From: Akkermansiaceae bacterium UBA4589
GTDB lineage: Bacteria; Verrucomicrobiota; Verrucomicrobiia; Verrucomicrobiales; Akkermansiaceae
Reading direction: 5' to 3'
Assembly (NCBI GenBank): GCA_002387565.1
Contig: DGJT01000006.1
Location: forward strand, 1-40,029
DNA length: 40,029 bases
The notes under the pieces were generated by a model that searched no databases, had not been told where the DNA came from, and saw only the letters and a list, made by a program, of their open reading frames with translations. Shown here piece after piece: positions 25,404 through 34,046 of this stretch; position 1 is the first letter of the stretch, and every line of letters starts with the position of its first letter. A program made the position numbers and the translations under genes.

Positions 25404-26735
25404 TTACCAAGTATGCAACTCAACTCCTTCATGCAAGCCACCCATTTCTTGCAGCAACTCAAAACAGCGTTGCTTCCAATGTTCGTAATTAGGAGCTTTT
25501 TTAGGTGATTCAGCAGTACCTGGAAAAACCAAATAACTCACTTCTAACCCTTCACAAGCACGTCTATAAGGATTAGAATTAGGGTCAATGGTGGTTGCTA
25601 ATTTCAGAGAAGCTTCTCCTATTTTATGGTAAGGCCCAGCATCCCCGACAATGGCAGGGTATAATTGATTTTTATAAATAACTATTGCATAATCGCCTAC
25701 ACGAGGAGCTTGACCACTCTTATCATTAAGCCAATTCGTAGGAAGTACAATAAATGGGTCGATTTCAGCTATGAGAAAGCTTCTGCTTTTTAAATCTTTG
25801 ACGGCTCTGCTTAAATATTTAGCTTTACTAGTACTTGCTCCATTTTCTTGTTTTTCTTTCCGTAATCTAGCTTCCCAAACTTTTAATAGCGGGTTTGGCT
25901 TACTGCCTGTCTTCTTCCAACCATAAGAAGTGAATGGTTGGTAATTATCTGAATTCATAATTTGGGAAGACATAACAGGCATTCTGTCTCCATCTGAACC
26001 GTCTGACACCACATCCATGTCAGACTGTACCCACAGCATGCTGCGACCCGTTGTAGGGTGTTTGATTTTAAGCGCAGTTTCGCAATCATAAAAATTACGC
26101 TGATGCATGATTTCATTTAAAGACTCGGCTTCTTTGCGCACTCTTAGTATTTTTTCAGCGTAGAGTTTTCTATACAAAGGTGATGGCTCAGCTTGTGATA
26201 ACAATAAGTTCCAATCCACCAACAATGAACTTAAATATGGGTTCAATTGCTCAAGACGTTCTGCATGAGCATGAGGTTTAGGGGTTAGTAATTTTAAATT
26301 ATATTGAGCATGAAAACTCTGAGGGTAGACGACTAATTCACCTGCATACTTAGTCGACACCTGAGGTTCTAACTTGCTATCCCAAGTTACGCCGTTATTT
26401 AAACGTTTCAACTCGCCTTGAATAGATTTAAATGGCTTTATATCCCAAATATTTTGTTTTACTAATGCCTCTGATTGAGTGGCAACCTGATCTTGCGTTT
26501 TTTCTCTGGGTAAATCTTTAGAAGTTGAAGTCTCAGGCTCAGCTTGAGCAGTAACTTCGGTAGGCTTTTGATCACTATTTTGGGTTAGCTCTTTTTTTTC
26601 TTGCATGTAGTAATGCTTGAGAACTTTTTGAATAGATGGCTGCTGCAGTAAAAAACTGACACAAATAATAGCTACTGTAAGCCCCCCTAAAAAAAGCCAA
26701 AACCATATAGGTGATACTAGATATTTTTTAATCAC
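25404..26735 (-). CDS. membrane-anchored protein with GH75 (chitosanase)-like domain
   Basis: This is a 443-residue protein: one N-terminal membrane helix (about 10-30), a polar linker rich in Gln, Glu and Thr (45-95), then a domain from ~210 onward. Its conserved blocks, WVQSDMDVVSDGSDGD (235-250), TSYGW, FIVLPTNW (328-335) and GDYAIVIYKNQLYPAIVGDAGPYHKIGEASLKLA in two parts (347-380), match glycoside hydrolase family 75, the fungal/actinobacterial chitosanases. The acidic residues in the Asp-rich block and in GDAGP...GEAS are the likely catalytic and structural ones. A role on amino-sugar polymers of the cell's own envelope is plausible given the amidase in the same cluster (inference). Confidence 0.65.
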   Translation of the reverse strand: MIKKYLVSPIWFWLFLGGLTVAIICVSFLLQQPSIQKVLKHYYMQEKKELTQNSDQKPTEVTAQAEPETSTSKDLPREKTQDQVATQSEALVKQNIWDIKPFKSIQGELKRLNNGVTWDSKLEPQVSTKYAGELVVYPQSFHAQYNLKLLTPKPHAHAERLEQLNPYLSSLLVDWNLLLSQAEPSPLYRKLYAEKILRVRKEAESLNEIMHQRNFYDCETALKIKHPTTGRSMLWVQSDMDVVSDGSDGDRMPVMSSQIMNSDNYQPFTSYGWKKTGSKPNPLLKVWEARLRKEKQENGASTSKAKYLSRAVKDLKSRSFLIAEIDPFIVLPTNWLNDKSGQAPRVGDYAIVIYKNQLYPAIVGDAGPYHKIGEASLKLATTIDPNSNPYRRACEGLEVSYLVFPGTAESPKKAPNYEHWKQRCFELLQEMGGLHEGVELHTW

Positions 26736-26805
26736 AAAGGCATCTTAGTCAAAGCATCAGCTTTAATCCAAGCTAAAATAACTTAGTTGTTGTTAAAATG
26801 ATTAT

Positions 26806-27516
26806 TTATTTTATACGCAACACTTTCATATTACTTCCTTGGTCGTCAGACTGAACTTGAATTGCTGAACCTAATCGAGGTTTTATCTTCTTCTTAATAT
26901 AGGTATAATTACCATGCGTTGCATCTACTTCTAATTTGAATTCATTATTCACATATTGACACCCATAAGTGAGCTTCTTTTTACTCCACAAAATATGTCT
27001 ATCCCTAGCTCCCAAAACCATATGATTACGCATACCAGCTAATTGAAAATGACTAGACCAAGTTCTTAAGTCCTTAGTCGACGGCGCTTCCCCTCCGCTA
27101 TTATACAAAATTAAATGCACAATTCTAATTTTTTGGTAAAAAGCTTTTCCTATCTGACTTTCAAGGCTATTAACTATAGCTCCGCTTAAACTTACATTAT
27201 TTAAACTACCATAAGTTTTAGCTCCAACCTGAACTTGAGAATTAGCAGAACGCATATCTATTGGAATCACAATGAATGGTGTTCCTTTCAATTGCTCTAG
27301 CTCATAACTCTTGCCTGACAGAGAAAGTAAATCTAAATTAGGATAAGTTTTTGACTTAATTGGAGGCCATGGCAGCTCTTCACTTTTTGCACCTATTATT
27401 CTCTCACTTACAGCGTTTATGATGACCTCTGTAGCTGGCTCATCAGGCACTAAAACTCTGGCCGCAATAAATGCTATTGCAAATAAGCACGCTAGGATAA
27501 GAATAAACTTTTTCAT
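26806..27516 (-). CDS. exported redoxin-fold-like protein without active-site cysteines
   Basis: This is a 236-residue protein with an N-terminal signal or anchor helix (about 3-22). The segment YPNLDLLSLSGKSYELEQLKGTPFIVIPID (split near residue 58-88) follows the opening of periplasmic TlpA/SCO redoxins, where G-x-x-x-L...L.GKp.vv is followed by CxxC; here the catalytic site reads MRSANSQV with no cysteine. The only cysteine is much later (YGCQYVN). It may be a structural relative that lost redox activity. It is 38 nt behind the giant GspK-like gene. Confidence in the fold is low. Confidence 0.45.
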   Translation of the reverse strand: MKKFILILACLFAIAFIAARVLVPDEPATEVIINAVSERIIGAKSEELPWPPIKSKTYPNLDLLSLSGKSYELEQLKGTPFIVIPIDMRSANSQVQVGAKTYGSLNNVSLSGAIVNSLESQIGKAFYQKIRIVHLILYNSGGEAPSTKDLRTWSSHFQLAGMRNHMVLGARDRHILWSKKKLTYGCQYVNNEFKLEVDATHGNYTYIKKKIKPRLGSAIQVQSDDQGSNMKVLRIK

Positions 27517-27554
27517 CTAACAACTCTTTAACAGCAAACAGCTCATACCTACAA

Positions 27555-30401
27555 TTAAAAAGCGTATTCATTTATTAGGAGCACCTCTACTGAATCACTA
27601 TTATCTGAATTAATATAGAGCTGTGCTTTCTTTTTCTTGAGGCCAATAACATCTCCTTGCTTATTGAGCAATTCTACTTGAATGTAAGCAGTCAAATTCT
27701 TTGAGCGTACTGTACTTTGATTGTAGAGCCTCGCAAAGAACTCCTCCTGAGCGGCATCATTCGATTGGATATTTTGACCTAAACTATGATAATCACTCAA
27801 TGAAGAAAATAGCATTTGACCATTTTTTCCTGCAATATCTAAAACCTGAGTCACTGATCTAATTATGGTATTTTTTCTATATTTCACAATGGATTCGGCT
27901 ATTCCTTTTACATCTAATTGTAATTGCGACTGCTCAATAACTTGAGTGGGAGGTCTCAATATTTCGTTCGTTTCATGGACTTCAGTTAATGTTTCACTTA
28001 AATATTCATCAGTCTCTAAGAGACCATATAAGAGTACTTCTATCATTTTCTCACTAGCGGTGTTTAAATTAATGGCACTATGTATTTTTTGCTTATCCCC
28101 TTTAAGTTTATCTACCTGATCAACCACGTGCCACTCCCTGCCAGCATGAAAGATATCTAATAACTGGTGCGCTTTTGCTCCTTGTTCATCAAATAACGGG
28201 TGCTCAGAACGCCCTATGCGCAGAGTGTTACCTCCACCAACCACTAGAGATGGAGTTGCATCTTCATCGATATTCTGCACTGGGACTTCTAAATATCCCG
28301 ACCAATTAGCCAAAGTCGATGACCACATGACAGGATCAAAAACTGCACTTAATTCCGTTTCACTTACAAAGTACCCCCTATTAGAAAAAGTACTAATAGC
28401 AGCATCAAAATTAGCCACTGGCTTGTTTTCTAAAAAAACCACAGAATCAGGAGCTACAGTTTCAGTTGCAGTACTGCTTGATTGCTGGTTAAAGCTATGA
28501 TTAGGCAAATAATCAGAACTATGACCTGAATCACCCCAGTCACTTATTAAAACTCGTGTTGACGGCTTGAGCTTGTAAGGGCTATCTGCAGCATAAAGTG
28601 CTAATTTCACATTACGCCGGTAAGGACTGTAATTGTCTGGGTAAGCAGCCGCCGACTGCTGAGCATTAATATAATAACTCATTCTAGGGTCGCCTACAGA
28701 CTGCCTATACTGAATCCCGCTAGTGTAGGTAAAGCTAGGTTGATAAAGTCTTGTTTTAATCTTACTCTTAGTACTGCCTTGGGTATACACTTTGAGCTGT
28801 GAATTTTGCGCTAAACCTCTACTTTGTGTGGCGAGATTAGACCAACCTGCTCTATCTATCATCGCGCCGTTCCACCAAGTTCTATAACTTGATAATTGAT
28901 AAGGCTCATACATCTTCTCTAAGACTACCGCATTTTCAGTTTGATAAAACTCAGGTCCAATTGTTTCTAAATCATAAGAAATCGAACCTATTTTCACCAG
29001 TTGATGCTCATTAGCAGCTAGTTGAATAGTCAACCTCGAGAATAACCATTTATTATCAAGCTGGCTAAACTCTAATTGGTGAGAACTGCGCAACCCATCT
29101 CTAAGCAAGGCCGAATCAGTTAACGACAATCTCTCTGAGGTCGAGCTGAGCATCTCATAACCAGGCTCATAAGAAACCTGCAACTCACCTGAAACTTCAT
29201 GATGACTCATGTTCCAAAGTTCAACATGCTGACTGACCACTAAATTATAATCATAGTCAGCTTTTGTCGTGTTCCAGACTCGTTTAGTTTCATAGCGAGT
29301 CACCCACTCATTCACCCATGGCACAGCTTCAACACCTCTATACTCGCCTAGATGAGTCGACACCATATCATCAGTATCTGCATAATCTAAAATATTAGCT
29401 ACAATAGTCTTAGTGTAATCTTCAGGGAACCCTCCCTTACGTAGCTCCCAATTAGGCAAAGCCGTTAACACATAATCAGCCAACTCATCAATAGCTTCCT
29501 CCCTATCTATATCTAAATAAGCATTCAGGTTCACTTTTTCTTCACCTGCTATACCAGCATTAATTGTCCAGTCTACTACAGGTACTAGCGCTTCCTCTAC
29601 ATAAGGCAATCGAGTAAAGCTTACTTGTTCATGGATAAAGTCGACACAGGCAATAGGAAAAGAGGCTTCTTCTATTTGATACAGGATTTCACTTTCACCT
29701 ATTTCTCCATTTTGCCAACGCTTAATTAGTGACTCCCATAAATTTAATTGAACTTGATCTAGGTCAAAATAACTACCAACCTTACCCCATAACTCTTGGT
29801 TATCTGTAATACCTGGGACTTTTTCAAAACTAGCTAGGTTATCTTTATCTAAACCGTTTTCGAACAATCTAGGAGATATCTTAGCCCCTTCATCTTCTAA
29901 CCACCAACTCAACCGCAGTGAATGACGATCACTCACAGGCATTCGCAAGCCCTCAACGGCGACTTCTTTATCTCTTATAGTTAGATAAACTGTATCATCT
30001 TTAAAAGCATCCAATATTGGTTCTAACAAATTTTCTTCATTTCTATTCTCATCAATCCAATCTTGACTACTCACAAGGCTCGTGTGTCTATAGTTCCATT
30101 CATCAGCGACTAAATAAGGCGTCACAATCGCATAATACTCATTATCGCTCTCACCCTGTTTGACCACCCAATAATTATCTTTTTGAGTAGCTTCAGTGAC
30201 TGCGGACTTAATGGCTTTGCTTGCAGAATGATACCCCAGCTTGAGTAATTGCTCGCATTCGTACACGCTTAACTCACGACGCCCATCCCGAAGCTTAAGG
30301 AAAAGCGTCATAATTACTAATAAAAGCAAACTGAGCACAAGCAATAAGCCCAATAGTATTGAGCCCGCAAAAACTTTATTTTTAGGAGAAAAAACCATCA
30401 T
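27555..30401 (-). CDS. very large GspK/Verru_Chthon cassette protein A-like protein
   Basis: This is a 948-residue protein with a prepilin-like N-terminus: a short basic segment (FSPKNKVFAG), then a long membrane helix (about 14-36), no glutamate at position +5, and an extended periplasmic body. The segment AINLNTASEKMIEVLLYGLL at about residues 773-792 is the helix-hairpin-like motif of GspK, the tip minor pseudopilin of type II secretion. The size and the MxxFLKLRDGRREL-type opening recall Verru_Chthon cassette protein A, which normally sits with proteins B, C and D; none is next to it here. It begins the minus-strand envelope cluster and is divergent from rplM. Confidence 0.7.
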   Translation of the reverse strand: MMVFSPKNKVFAGSILLGLLLVLSLLLLVIMTLFLKLRDGRRELSVYECEQLLKLGYHSASKAIKSAVTEATQKDNYWVVKQGESDNEYYAIVTPYLVADEWNYRHTSLVSSQDWIDENRNEENLLEPILDAFKDDTVYLTIRDKEVAVEGLRMPVSDRHSLRLSWWLEDEGAKISPRLFENGLDKDNLASFEKVPGITDNQELWGKVGSYFDLDQVQLNLWESLIKRWQNGEIGESEILYQIEEASFPIACVDFIHEQVSFTRLPYVEEALVPVVDWTINAGIAGEEKVNLNAYLDIDREEAIDELADYVLTALPNWELRKGGFPEDYTKTIVANILDYADTDDMVSTHLGEYRGVEAVPWVNEWVTRYETKRVWNTTKADYDYNLVVSQHVELWNMSHHEVSGELQVSYEPGYEMLSSTSERLSLTDSALLRDGLRSSHQLEFSQLDNKWLFSRLTIQLAANEHQLVKIGSISYDLETIGPEFYQTENAVVLEKMYEPYQLSSYRTWWNGAMIDRAGWSNLATQSRGLAQNSQLKVYTQGSTKSKIKTRLYQPSFTYTSGIQYRQSVGDPRMSYYINAQQSAAAYPDNYSPYRRNVKLALYAADSPYKLKPSTRVLISDWGDSGHSSDYLPNHSFNQQSSSTATETVAPDSVVFLENKPVANFDAAISTFSNRGYFVSETELSAVFDPVMWSSTLANWSGYLEVPVQNIDEDATPSLVVGGGNTLRIGRSEHPLFDEQGAKAHQLLDIFHAGREWHVVDQVDKLKGDKQKIHSAINLNTASEKMIEVLLYGLLETDEYLSETLTEVHETNEILRPPTQVIEQSQLQLDVKGIAESIVKYRKNTIIRSVTQVLDIAGKNGQMLFSSLSDYHSLGQNIQSNDAAQEEFFARLYNQSTVRSKNLTAYIQVELLNKQGDVIGLKKKKAQLYINSDNSDSVEVLLINEYAF

Positions 30402-30458
30402 CCAAAAAAAACATCTTACCTTCTATAGATAAAAAACATTTTTATTTCAATTAAAGTA

Positions 30459-30488
30459 TTGACAATACCCGAAAAAATAATCTAGATT
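30459..30488 (+). promoter_or_regulatory. rplM: candidate rplM-rpsI promoter
   Basis: A consensus TTGACA (30459-30464), an 18-bp spacer and TAGATT (30483-30488) lie about 65 nt before the rplM start. The same -10 hexamer precedes the NDH2-like gene. Confidence 0.6.
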
Positions 30489-30553
30489 CCCCGTCCTTGC
30501 AGGTAATTTATTAATTAATACTGCTCCCCATTTTACTGTTAGCAAAGACACCC

Positions 30554-30991
30554 ATGAATCAAAAAACATTCTCAGCTAAAGCACAAGACATCCAACGCGA
30601 ATGGTATGTCATCGACGCTGCCGACCAAGTATTAGGTCAAGTAGCAGTAGCTGCAGCTAATTTACTCCGCGGCAAGAACAAGGCCATTTTTACTCCTCAC
30701 GTAGATACAGGTGACTACGTTGTTATCATCAACGCAGACAAAGTTCGCCTTACAGGTAAAAAGGAGACTAGCAAAATTTACACACACTACACAGGTTGGG
30801 TTGGTAACCAAAAAGTAGAGACTCCTAAGAAAGTCCGCGAAACACATCCAGAAAGACTTGTAGAAAGAGCAGTAAGAGGCATGGTTCCTCATAACCGTCT
30901 TGGTTCAGCTATTTACTCTAAACTCAAAGTGTATAACGGTGCTGAGCATCCACACGCTGCACAATCACCTAAAGAATACTCACTCGTATAA
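30554..30991 (+). CDS. rplM: 50S ribosomal protein L13 (uL13)
   Basis: The 145-residue protein is of normal length. The blocks WYVIDAADQVLGQVAVAAANLLRGK, GDYVVIINADKVRLTGKK, KIYTHYTGW and AVRGMVPHNRLG are diagnostic (long ones span residues 12-35). It is an early-assembling 23S rRNA-binding protein. The gene is followed by rpsI after 2 nt, the usual pairing in bacteria, and is preceded by a strong promoter candidate. Confidence 0.97.
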   Translation: MNQKTFSAKAQDIQREWYVIDAADQVLGQVAVAAANLLRGKNKAIFTPHVDTGDYVVIINADKVRLTGKKETSKIYTHYTGWVGNQKVETPKKVRETHPERLVERAVRGMVPHNRLGSAIYSKLKVYNGAEHPHAAQSPKEYSLV

Positions 30992-30993
30992 TC

Positions 30994-31389
30994 ATGACTA
31001 AGGAAAATACTATCTACGCAACAGGCCGCAGAAAGACAGCTATTGCACGTATCTGGCTTACAGAAGGCACAGGTAACATCACTGTTAACAACAAGCCTTT
31101 AGAAGCTGTATTCACAACACTCAGTTTACAAAACTTAGCACTTAAGCCTCTTAACCTCCTCAACCTCCTCAAAAAAGTAGACGCAAAAATCTACACAAAA
31201 GGCGGTGGTATTCACGGTCAAGCAGGTGCTGTTTCTCTCGCTATCGCAAGAATCCTTGTAGAAAAAGATGCAGAGAATAGACCTGAGCTTAAAGCAGCTG
31301 GACTCCTCACACGTGACGCACGTATGAAAGAGCGTAAGAAAGCTGGTCAGCCAGGTGCACGTAAGCAACACCAATTCTCAAAACGTTAA
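30994..31389 (+). CDS. rpsI: 30S ribosomal protein S9 (uS9)
   Basis: The 131-residue protein starts YATGRRKTAIARIWL and ends with the basic tail KERKKAGQPGARKQHQFSKR, whose terminal Lys-Arg reaches the P-site tRNA; GGGIHGQAGAVSLAIAR is the central block. It is co-transcribed with rplM, and an intrinsic terminator follows. Confidence 0.97.
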   Translation: MTKENTIYATGRRKTAIARIWLTEGTGNITVNNKPLEAVFTTLSLQNLALKPLNLLNLLKKVDAKIYTKGGGIHGQAGAVSLAIARILVEKDAENRPELKAAGLLTRDARMKERKKAGQPGARKQHQFSKR

Positions 31390-31413
31390 TTCGGTTTACT
31401 TACACACACTTAC

Positions 31414-31447
31414 AAAAAGGCGAGGATTATTCATCCTCGCCTTTTTT
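31414..31447 (+). terminator. intrinsic terminator of rplM-rpsI
   Basis: A 14-bp perfect stem (AAAAAGGCGAGGAT with ATCCTCGCCTTTTT) closes a 5-nt loop and ends in a T-tract, 24 nt behind rpsI. Confidence 0.92.
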
Positions 31448-31520
31448 TGTCTCTTAATAGCTACGCCTCCTTGTAAAACTACGCTTAATTCTTGAAATCT
31501 AACTTAATTACTTGTTTTAT

Positions 31521-31550
31521 CTGACTATACTCAAGCGCTATGACTATAAT
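31521..31550 (+). promoter_or_regulatory. candidate exonuclease III promoter
   Basis: CTGACT (31521-31526), an 18-bp spacer and a perfect TATAAT (31545-31550). Transcription would start near 31557, behind the ATG at 31540, which supports the later start at 31588 for the nuclease gene. Confidence 0.35.
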
Positions 31551-31587
31551 AAGTCTGAGCGTTTTTGCTAAAAGTACCCTTATAAAA

Positions 31588-32361
31588 ATGAAAAAACTTA
31601 TCTCTTGGAACGTCAACGGCATCAGAGCCTGCATCAACAAAGGCTGGACTGAATTTGTCACAGAGCACAACCCTGACATCCTCTGCATTCAAGAAATCAA
31701 AGCCAAGCCTGAGCAAGTCGACTTTCCTCTCGAGTTAGCACATTACCACACTTATTGGAATCCAGCTGATCGACCTGGCTACTCGGGAACTCTCGTCATG
31801 ACTAAGGAGCTCGCTATTAGTGAACATTACGGCTTAGGAGATTTTCTCAGTCCTCCAGATGATGAAGGGCGTGTTATCACTCTAGAGTTTGAGCAATACT
31901 TCTTAGTCAACGTCTACACCGTCAATTCCAAGGACAAGCTCGCACGCATTGAATACCGCCAGCAATGGGACGCTGCCTTTCTCAAACACATGCAATACCT
32001 AGAAACTCTAGGAAAGCCAGTCATTGTATGCGGTGATCTCAATGTCGCGCATCACGAAATCGACCTAGCTCGTCCTGACTCTAACCACTTTAGCCCAGGC
32101 TTTAGTAAGCAAGAACGTGATGGCTTTCAAAACTTTATGGACGCTAATTTTGTCGATACCTTTAGACACTTTCACCCTGATACTACGGAGGCCTACAGTT
32201 GGTGGAGTTATCGTGGGGGAGCCAGACAGCGCAACGTTGGCTGGAGAATTGATTACTTCCTCACCTCAGCTGAGCTTAAAGAGCATTTAGAATCTGCCTT
32301 TATCATGCCTGAAGTGCATGGCTCTGACCATTGTCCAGTAGGCATAACCATCAATCTTTAA
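31588..32361 (+). CDS. xth: exodeoxyribonuclease III (AP endonuclease)
   Basis: I choose the ATG at 31588 (257 residues, MKKLISWNVNGIRA), the family's normal N-terminus; a frame from 31540 only adds 16 atypical residues and overlaps the promoter candidate. Active-site residues are visible: Asn8 and Asn10 (WNVNG), Glu36 (CIQEIKA), the GDLNVAHHEIDL block, Asp in GWRIDYFL and the Asp-His pair in HGSDHCPVGI. The enzyme cuts abasic sites in base excision repair and has 3' exonuclease activity. Complete and ordinary; transcribed alone between two palindromic structures. Confidence 0.94.
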   Translation: MKKLISWNVNGIRACINKGWTEFVTEHNPDILCIQEIKAKPEQVDFPLELAHYHTYWNPADRPGYSGTLVMTKELAISEHYGLGDFLSPPDDEGRVITLEFEQYFLVNVYTVNSKDKLARIEYRQQWDAAFLKHMQYLETLGKPVIVCGDLNVAHHEIDLARPDSNHFSPGFSKQERDGFQNFMDANFVDTFRHFHPDTTEAYSWWSYRGGARQRNVGWRIDYFLTSAELKEHLESAFIMPEVHGSDHCPVGITINL

Positions 32362-32388
32362 CAAGTTAGTTGAATGGGCTCTTTTTAA

Positions 32389-32474
32389 GAAATAGCACTT
32401 TACCTCAGGCTTTCGCAGTGCTCGAGTAACTTTATTTACACTGTGCGCCACGTTCTTCGTAAAAGCACTATTTC
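32389..32474. repeat. 86-nt imperfect palindrome behind exonuclease III
   Basis: GAAATAGCACTTTAC (32389-32403) pairs with GTAAAAGCACTATTTC (32459-32474) with two mismatches and one bulge; inside, CAGTG (32416-32420) pairs with CACTG (32439-32443). It starts 28 nt behind the stop codon and lacks a U-tract. A smaller hairpin (GTAGTCGA / TTGACTAC, 32485-32507) follows. Confidence 0.5.
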
Positions 32475-32484
32475 AATAAAAACC

Positions 32485-32507
32485 GTAGTCGATTAATGGT
32501 TGACTAC
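32485..32507. repeat. 8-bp inverted repeat upstream of proA
   Basis: GTAGTCGA and TTGACTAC pair with one G-U wobble around a 7-nt loop, 101 nt ahead of the proA start. It could be an operator or leader hairpin; nothing else supports either. Confidence 0.35.
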
Positions 32508-32607
32508 TTAACCTCATTCTAAATGAATATTTACCAGGCCCCTCAAGAATTATTCTGTAATGCTAAGCCTTTCTGTGCTTAACTGCTAAAAACTTATTCA
32601 TTGTATT

Positions 32608-33921
32608 ATGAACACTCCATCGACAACAGCCTCAGAAACAGCCCCCCTTCCTTTGACAGAAGCCCAAATAGAGCAAGACATCCTCCAGCTCGGCAAACAA
32701 GCCAAAGCCGCAGCGCTGCAACTAGCCCTACTCAGTAGCGATGATAAAAATAAGATTCTCCTAGCTATGGCAGCTGGTATTCGTGCTGCTAGTGATGACA
32801 TCCTAGCGGCTAACGCTTTGGATATCGCAGCCGGCGAAGCCAAGGGACTCAGCTCAGCTATGCTCGATAGACTGCGTCTCGATACCAACCGCCTCGAAGG
32901 CATAGCCTCAGGTGTGGAACAAGTCGCTAATCTACCAGACCCTACTAATGAAATCATGGATGAATGGGATAGACCTAACGGCATCCATATTCAGCAGCTA
33001 CGTGTCCCTATTGGTGTCATAGGCATCATTTACGAGAGTAGACCTAACGTGACTAGTGATGCCGCTGTACTCTGCTTTAAATCAGGTAATGCGACCATCC
33101 TACGTGGTGGTTCAGAAGCCATTCATTCTAACAAAGCCCTTGCTAAAGCTCTCCAAGCAGGAGGTGAGCAAGCAGGCCTACCCAAAGCCGCTATCCAACT
33201 CATCGAAAACACTGACCGTGCCAGTGTCAAGTACATGGCTCAAATGGATCAATACCTCGACCTTATCATCCCTCGTGGTGGTAAGGGTCTCATCGAAACT
33301 GTGGTCTCACTCGCTCGCATGCCTGTCATCAAGCATTATGATGGTATCTGCCACCTCTATGTCGATGCCGCAGCTGACATCGACATGGCAGTCAACATCA
33401 CTGTCGATGCCAAAACTCAAAAACCGAGTGTCTGTAACGCCCTCGAAACTTTACTCGTCGATGAATCTGTCGCCCCTATCTTTCTCCCTCTTGTGGAAAA
33501 AGCCCTCAAGGCAAAAGGCGTCGAGCTCAGAGCCGATGCAGCTAGCCAAACCTACCTCGCAGCAGGCACAACTACCGCCACCGAAGAAGACTGGCAGACC
33601 GAGTACCTCGAGCTCATCCTCGCGGTCAAAACTGTCGCCAACATCGATGAAGCCATCGATCATATCAACACCTACAGCTCCAAGCACAGCGACTGCATCA
33701 TCACACAGGACGAAGCCCAAGTACAACGCTTCATGACTGAGATTGATGCCGCTTGCCTCTTCCACAATGTCTCTACACGATTCAGCGATGGTGAGGAATT
33801 CGGCTTTGGAGCTGAGATAGGTATCTCGACTGATAAGCTTCATGCTAGAGGGCCGATGGGGCTTAAGGAGCTGACATCATACCAGTATCGTGTCACAGGA
33901 ACAGGGCAGACGAAGTCGTAG
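32608..33921 (+). CDS. proA: glutamate-5-semialdehyde dehydrogenase (gamma-glutamyl phosphate reductase)
   Basis: This is a 437-residue enzyme of the second step of proline synthesis, reducing gamma-glutamyl phosphate with NADPH. Family blocks are GVIGIIYESRPNVTSDAA (137-154), LCFKSGNATILRGGSEA, IPRGGKGLIE and the catalytic Cys276 in QKPSVCNALETLLVD; the ending LHARGPMGLKELTSYQY is diagnostic. About 20 extra residues precede the usual start. proB is not beside it. By eye its base composition is more GC-rich than its neighbours, in sharp contrast with the AIPR gene that follows. Confidence 0.96.
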   Translation: MNTPSTTASETAPLPLTEAQIEQDILQLGKQAKAAALQLALLSSDDKNKILLAMAAGIRAASDDILAANALDIAAGEAKGLSSAMLDRLRLDTNRLEGIASGVEQVANLPDPTNEIMDEWDRPNGIHIQQLRVPIGVIGIIYESRPNVTSDAAVLCFKSGNATILRGGSEAIHSNKALAKALQAGGEQAGLPKAAIQLIENTDRASVKYMAQMDQYLDLIIPRGGKGLIETVVSLARMPVIKHYDGICHLYVDAAADIDMAVNITVDAKTQKPSVCNALETLLVDESVAPIFLPLVEKALKAKGVELRADAASQTYLAAGTTTATEEDWQTEYLELILAVKTVANIDEAIDHINTYSSKHSDCIITQDEAQVQRFMTEIDAACLFHNVSTRFSDGEEFGFGAEIGISTDKLHARGPMGLKELTSYQYRVTGTGQTKS

Positions 33922-33950
33922 GAAACTTATTTCAAGCCGTCTGCTTTGTT

Positions 33951-33996
33951 GCTTAAGAACATAGCAGTAACTTTTTTTTACAGCTAGCCCTTAAGC
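33951..33996. repeat. 46-nt palindrome behind proA
   Basis: GCTTAAG (33951-33957) and CTTAAGC (33990-33996) pair perfectly; inside, TAGCAGT (33962-33968) pairs with ACAGCTA (33980-33986) with one mismatch, around a T-rich loop. It starts 29 nt behind the proA stop. The T-run is in the loop, not after the stem, so it is not a standard terminator. Confidence 0.5.
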
Positions 33997-34046
33997 GCCT
34001 AGCATCCAACTCAAACTAAGCTTCCTTAATTAACAGATTAAATACT

